Source of the DNA: Lucinisca nassula
Taxonomy: Eukaryota > Mollusca > Bivalvia > Lucinida > Lucinidae
Assembly: GCA_963580285.1 (NCBI GenBank)
Contig: OY757019.1
Coordinates: 65,492,587-65,556,586 of the forward strand
Direction of reading: 5' to 3'
DNA length: 64,000 bases
The notes under the pieces were generated by a model. That model saw only the letters and a list, made by a program, of their open reading frames with translations. It made no database searches and was not told where the DNA came from. Positions 60,568-64,000 of the stretch are shown here, in pieces (position 1 is the stretch's first letter; each line of letters begins with the position of its first letter). The translations under genes and the position numbers were made by a program.

Positions 60568-61143
60568 TCAAGCATTTTCTATCTTTTTTTTCATTTCATT
60601 CTTTGCTTGAGCCTTGCCTTCCTCAATAAGTTTCTTTCTCTCACTTTCACTCAATCCTGTTTGTTTTGAATGTATATTGTCTTTGAGTTTATTATATTTG
60701 TCCAACTCATCCAACACAAGTTTAAATTCATTCTCAGATATCTGTCCGTCTGTCAAAGCCTTAGAAATCAAATCCTTTATACTATTCAACTTACTATCAG
60801 CAATAGTTTTAATCTCATAATGTTTCTGTGCTTTTGAAGTAATTTTACGCCTAATTAGTTTAACACACACACCCAAACTCCCACACACAACAGCACCAAT
60901 CTCTAAAGGCAACATAATTGGAACAGTTAATCCAACACCTGCCAAAATAACACTTGTTGATATCAAACCAGTATCAACTCCATCAGTAATATTTATTCCA
61001 CGTTTGTATTTTTTGTATAATGCTTTTCTCACATCTCTCTCATTAATTAACGTCTTCTCTATCTCAGATATCTTCTGTAATCTATAATTTTGCCCATCTT
61101 CAATAGGCAACTCTGGATATAGCGGTGCATTAGGTTGTTTCAT
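60568..61143 (-). CDS. Polinton conserved membrane protein, 191 aa
   Basis: The chosen start (MKQPNAPLYPELPIEDGQNY) follows an A-rich leader. An upstream ATG at 61188 would overlap the preceding gene and adds only low-complexity residues. Residues 20-50 are charged and helical, 60-97 form one long or two short hydrophobic segments (ISTSVILAGVGL... to VKLI), and 98-191 are Lys/Glu-rich and probably coiled. I recognise the family from animal Polinton-like elements, where it sits among structural genes. Its role is not established; an internal membrane or core protein is plausible. It is the last minus-strand gene before the left end. Confidence 0.75.
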   Translation of the reverse strand: MKQPNAPLYPELPIEDGQNYRLQKISEIEKTLINERDVRKALYKKYKRGINITDGVDTGLISTSVILAGVGLTVPIMLPLEIGAVVCGSLGVCVKLIRRKITSKAQKHYEIKTIADSKLNSIKDLISKALTDGQISENEFKLVLDELDKYNKLKDNIHSKQTGLSESERKKLIEEGKAQAKNEMKKKIENA

Positions 61144-61168
61144 TTTTTTCTTGATAACATATATTTTT

Positions 61169-61723
61169 TTATTCAATAAATAATTCAATTATCATCGAAG
61201 CCACAGTATTAACACATGTAGCATTATTAGTCTGACAAACAAAAGCAATTGCATCACCAGCCTCAACCTTTAACGGTGTAGCAAAGTTATCGTGTTTTCT
61301 TAAAATATTATTCAATGATATATCATATCCTGCTTGTGGATTTCCATTAATTGCAATCGCCACAGACACATCGCCTTTTGTTCTTTTACTCGACAGTCCA
61401 ACACCTATTATCTGGCCAGGAAAGTTCATCACATATCCAACACCTACTTCTCTACCACCATTTCCAAAGCCAAACACTTCATTCTTCTGTAAGGAACCTT
61501 TACTCTCCGCACAAATGCTTATCAATTTTCTGTCTGACATATTATCAACCTTATTATATAATAATCGATGATTGACATACATATCCCGAAATCTATCTTG
61601 AAGTCCTGTATGTCTATCATTCAATGTATTTATTTGTGTAAATGCTTGACTTCTCATATTAAATATTTCTTGTTTCAGCCCCAATGCATCTACGTGTTTT
61701 CTCTTAGCACCAAATATACTCAT
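61169..61723 (-). CDS. fibre-like structural protein, 184 aa
   Basis: The start MSIFGAKRKHVDALG at 61723 directly follows a run of A. The longer ATG at 61759 adds a poly-Ile leader and is less likely. Residues 15-65 look like a coiled coil (INTLNDRHTGLQDRF), and the C-terminal 110 residues form a beta-rich head with a GDAIAFVC turn and a hydrophobic terminal strand (ASMIIELFIE), as in trimeric attachment-type proteins of Polinton and adenovirus-like elements. It is a prediction from pattern only. The gap to the next minus-strand gene is 25 bp. Confidence 0.6.
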   Translation of the reverse strand: MSIFGAKRKHVDALGLKQEIFNMRSQAFTQINTLNDRHTGLQDRFRDMYVNHRLLYNKVDNMSDRKLISICAESKGSLQKNEVFGFGNGGREVGVGYVMNFPGQIIGVGLSSKRTKGDVSVAIAINGNPQAGYDISLNNILRKHDNFATPLKVEAGDAIAFVCQTNNATCVNTVASMIIELFIE

Positions 61724-61795
61724 TTTTTTTATTATAATTATATAATTTCCAAAACGCAATTAATTGGTAGATGATTAATTACCTTGTTGTTATTT

Positions 61796-62380
61796 TCATC
61801 CCTGATTTCTAATTTCAATTCTGCTAATAGCATCATTCACCAAACACTTATATTCTGGATGCTCAAATCTCACTGTTGTTATCTCTCCAAACTCTTTATT
61901 TTCCACTGGAACAACAGCCAACACAGTACTCGGCATACCATCTAAATAATTATTTGAAGTATTAATCTGTTCCAAATGAACATACAATGATTTATAAACA
62001 GCAAAATCTACAGCTCTCTCACCATAATGAGTTTCATTAACAGCAAACTTTCGCTTATTTCCAAACCCCAACATTTGTTTTAAGCCCTTGCTTATCTTCA
62101 ATTCATCCGGTGTAATTAAAGAAGCAATTCCATTTGTTTCATTTACAGATAATGTAATATTATTACTTTGAAATAAATCTGCTATTTGTTGGAAACTATA
62201 ATAACCATCTATAATCTTATGAGGTCTCTCTTTAGTCTTCTGCAAATATTCATCAACAACATTATACCATCCAACACCATATGTTATAGATTTCAAACCA
62301 ATACGTTTATTCCCATCTCTGTTATCAATGTATTGTTGCAAGTTTATTGTCTTGTCAATATTCGAAATTGTATGATACAT
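61796..62380 (-). CDS. penton-like minor capsid candidate, 194 aa, probably frameshifted near its end
   Basis: It starts MYHTISNIDKTINLQQYIDN. The middle (IADLFQSNNITLSVNETNGI) and the PSTVLAVVPV segment fit the minor capsid (penton, single jelly-roll) protein of Polintons. The product would form or support vertices of the particle. The frame stops at 61796 just after RIEIR. A neighbouring frame stays open for about 20 more codons with residues suiting the missing last strand, which points to a one-base indel near 61800. A natural end at 61796 is possible but less likely. Confidence 0.65.
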   Translation of the reverse strand: MYHTISNIDKTINLQQYIDNRDGNKRIGLKSITYGVGWYNVVDEYLQKTKERPHKIIDGYYSFQQIADLFQSNNITLSVNETNGIASLITPDELKISKGLKQMLGFGNKRKFAVNETHYGERAVDFAVYKSLYVHLEQINTSNNYLDGMPSTVLAVVPVENKEFGEITTVRFEHPEYKCLVNDAISRIEIRNQG

Positions 62381-62411
62381 TTTTATTTTTTATATATAAT
62401 CAATAATAAAA
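62381..62411. promoter_or_regulatory. 31-bp divergent promoter region
   Basis: Only 31 bp separate the start codons of the penton-like gene (minus) and the 467-aa gene (plus). A TATATATAA box at 62391-62399 lies between A/T-rich leaders that end in AAAAATG on both strands. It must serve both genes unless one depends on more distant sequence. Confidence 0.6.
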
Positions 62412-63815
62412 ATGATACCTAAAGAATTCAAGTACAATCCCAATGCATCATATAACCCCAATACTAAATATACCGAAAAGAATATTGAACTTATAAAACA
62501 AACGATTTATGTTAATAAAGATGACCATTTTCCAGTAACGTTTCCCGACTTATTTCAAAACTATCAAAATCCAACATTACACACCAATGAACCGTGGAAT
62601 ACATGGCTTCATTCATCATTTGACTGGTGGCAATGTCAATTAAATTTTGCTGTCTGGTGTGCCACTGCAGGATGTGGTGTAAGTTATCAAGATCATTTGC
62701 AAAACACTTCAGGACTAACTAAAACAATATATACATTTCATGTTTATTATTGTATTGCTCGTATTTTGAAAGAACTTAAAACACCTTTACCAACAGATGA
62801 ATCATTTTGTTATTACAAAAATCCATACGACAAAGCTGTCTATCAAAAGTTATGCAATGAATTCAATGTTTCACCTAATACAGATTGGAGGCAAAAATTA
62901 GAAAGTAGTTCTAAATGCAGTGGTCTAGGGAGTTACACACAATATTTTAAACCAAGTGGAAAATATAGACAAGAACATCGAAGTGAAGGTCCATTCTTTA
63001 ATCCAAATGATAAAATAGAACATACAGTAGATATAAGTGACGCCTGGACAATGTTTATATTAGACAAATCAGAAGGATTAACAAAAACAGGTATTGAACG
63101 AATTAACGAAAGTATTAGAATGTTTGTATGGGCACTATTAGCAGCACAATCTCAAACACGTGTAGAAATTCTAAAAATAGGCACAGGATTTGATGCTCAG
63201 AAACAATTTATTGCTAACATTGAAGACGCTATTAATAGTCCAGTTGATTTACCAAGTCAAATACAAAGATATCAAAACACACTCAAATATGCAAGAAGTA
63301 AAGTAGATTTTGTTTATGGTATTGGATTATATATGTCTCCCAGTGATATGGTTTTACAAGTTGGTACTATCGCTGGATATAATAATAAAATTGTAATTGC
63401 AACAGAAAATCAAACACTTGGTTTCAATAGTGATGTAAATGTTAAACCTGTTGCATCTGCTACACAACCTGCAACTATACAAGGCACACAAACAAAGAAA
63501 TCTCTACCAGATTATCATCAACAAGCAGTTGATTATGCAAAGAAACACAATCTGTCAAAAAGTTGGGTTGATGGTGCTGGTACCTCCGATGCTAGAATAG
63601 CAGATTGGTTTAATCATCACAAACTTGCTAACCAATCTACTACAAAGAAATCTCTACCACAATCTCTACAAGGCACACCAACAAATAAATCTCTACCACA
63701 ATCTCATCAATCTCTACCAGAAAAAAAAGAAGCCACACAACATGAAGACAACAATACAGCATTAATAGTAGGAAGTATAGTAATTGGACTATTAATTATG
63801 TATGAAATTTATTAA
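62412..63815 (+). CDS. Polinton conserved protein of 467 aa with C-terminal membrane anchor
   Basis: The first ATG after the divergent promoter (MIPKEFKYNPNASYNPNTKY) is used. Residues 40-100 hold a Trp-rich conserved block (FPDLFQ, SSFDWWQCQLNFAVWCATAG). 200-350 are mixed alpha/beta and include GIGLYMSPSDMVLQVG near 300. 355-440 are low-complexity with repeated KKSLPQ/NKSLPQ motifs. Residues 449-466 are a hydrophobic helix ending four residues or fewer from the stop. I recall this family as an uncharacterised protein of animal Polintons. A virion or membrane-associated role is inferred from position and anchor. It is shorter than, and unlike, a typical double-jelly-roll major capsid protein, so I do not call it that. 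The gene end overlaps the convergent gene by 4 bp. Confidence 0.65.
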   Translation: MIPKEFKYNPNASYNPNTKYTEKNIELIKQTIYVNKDDHFPVTFPDLFQNYQNPTLHTNEPWNTWLHSSFDWWQCQLNFAVWCATAGCGVSYQDHLQNTSGLTKTIYTFHVYYCIARILKELKTPLPTDESFCYYKNPYDKAVYQKLCNEFNVSPNTDWRQKLESSSKCSGLGSYTQYFKPSGKYRQEHRSEGPFFNPNDKIEHTVDISDAWTMFILDKSEGLTKTGIERINESIRMFVWALLAAQSQTRVEILKIGTGFDAQKQFIANIEDAINSPVDLPSQIQRYQNTLKYARSKVDFVYGIGLYMSPSDMVLQVGTIAGYNNKIVIATENQTLGFNSDVNVKPVASATQPATIQGTQTKKSLPDYHQQAVDYAKKHNLSKSWVDGAGTSDARIADWFNHHKLANQSTTKKSLPQSLQGTPTNKSLPQSHQSLPEKKEATQHEDNNTALIVGSIVIGLLIMYEIY

Positions 63816-64000
63816 GTTCTTTTTTTTCTTATAAACTCTCTCGCAGATGCATATAACAATCCAGCAACCAATACAACTAATGCCCATAAATGTTCTCCAA
63901 ACCAACCAACAACTTTACCCGCAGAAGACAACAACCAAGACACAATAGAACCAATAACACCTGGTAATGCAGTAGCTACTTTTCCTGCAAGGGTAGAAAG
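63812..64000 (-). CDS. Polinton small hydrophobic protein, C-terminal part (runs off the window)
   Basis: Minus-strand codons are open from the window edge to TAA at 63812-63814 (62 residues visible). The sequence LSTLAGKVATALPGVIGSIV is followed by a Trp/Gly-rich segment and a clear membrane helix (LWALVVLVAGLLYASA), then a basic tail (REFIRKKRT). Amphipathic-plus-membrane proteins of this look occur in the structural cluster of Polinton and adintovirus-like elements. A membrane-active role is conceivable but not shown. The start lies beyond 64000. Confidence 0.6.
   Translation of the reverse strand, partial: LSTLAGKVATALPGVIGSIVSWLLSSAGKVVGWFGEHLWALVVLVAGLLYASAREFIRKKRT

Larger units (their letters stand above)
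60554..64000. mobile_element. Polinton/Maverick (adintovirus-like) element, partial: structural module
   Basis: Five compact, intronless, AT-rich ORFs in a tight mixed-strand arrangement resemble the capsid-side genes of Polintons: a two-helix membrane protein, a fibre-like protein, a jelly-roll minor capsid candidate, a 467-aa protein and a hydrophobic protein open to the window edge. Polymerase, integrase, ATPase, protease and the major capsid gene are not in view and should lie to the right. No terminal repeat or target duplication could be confirmed on the left. Confidence 0.75.

Noticed and set aside
62412..63815. Calling the 467-aa protein the major capsid protein
   Set aside because: It ends in a membrane helix and a low-complexity repeat region, and I see no recognisable double-jelly-roll pattern.

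Overview
The window looks like nuclear DNA of a bivalve mollusc, probably a heterodont clam. The case for this is the dense array of bivalve 'pearl'-type repeats (about 145-170 bp core units, ACGG/ACAG-type microsatellite tails, and a 3' hairpin followed by CTAA), plus spliced, intron-rich host coding sequence. Almost everything here is mobile DNA. Only one host gene is visible.

Layout. 1-6411: tandem and inverted copies of a Penelope-like retroelement (PLE). The longest copy (2985-6411, minus strand) has an N-terminal GIY-YIG endonuclease, a CxC linker and a C-terminal reverse transcriptase, the permuted order of the Naiad clade, with four in-frame TGA codons. 6412-20147: pearl-type repeats carrying a Tc1-like element (10704-12804), a 2.4-kb tandem duplication (11820-16648) and a pogo/Tigger-like element (16319-17415). 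20326-20460 and 49385-51033: two clean minus-strand, Q-rich exons of one probable transcription-factor gene (capicua-like is my best guess). About 29 kb of repeat arrays lie between them, so most of 20-49 kb is probably intron. 51.7-59.3 kb: nested L1-like LINE, pearl-type, hammerhead-bearing and PLE insertions, then another pearl-type array. 60.55-64.0 kb: an AT-rich block of compact genes typical of the structural module of a Polinton/Maverick (adintovirus-like) element, running off the right edge.

The most interesting signals are (i) a short retroelement family carrying a type I hammerhead ribozyme, with intact catalytic core in four places and compensatory changes in the stems; (ii) the Naiad-like PLE in which TGA falls at expected cysteine positions, consistent with the selenoprotein Naiads known from clams; and (iii) the Polinton structural module, with a 31-bp divergent promoter and one probable frameshift. 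Nested insertions (pearl-type element into LINE, hammerhead element into LINE and into Tc1, Tc1 and PLE pieces into pearl cores) allow empty sites to be reconstructed and the insertions to be ordered in time.
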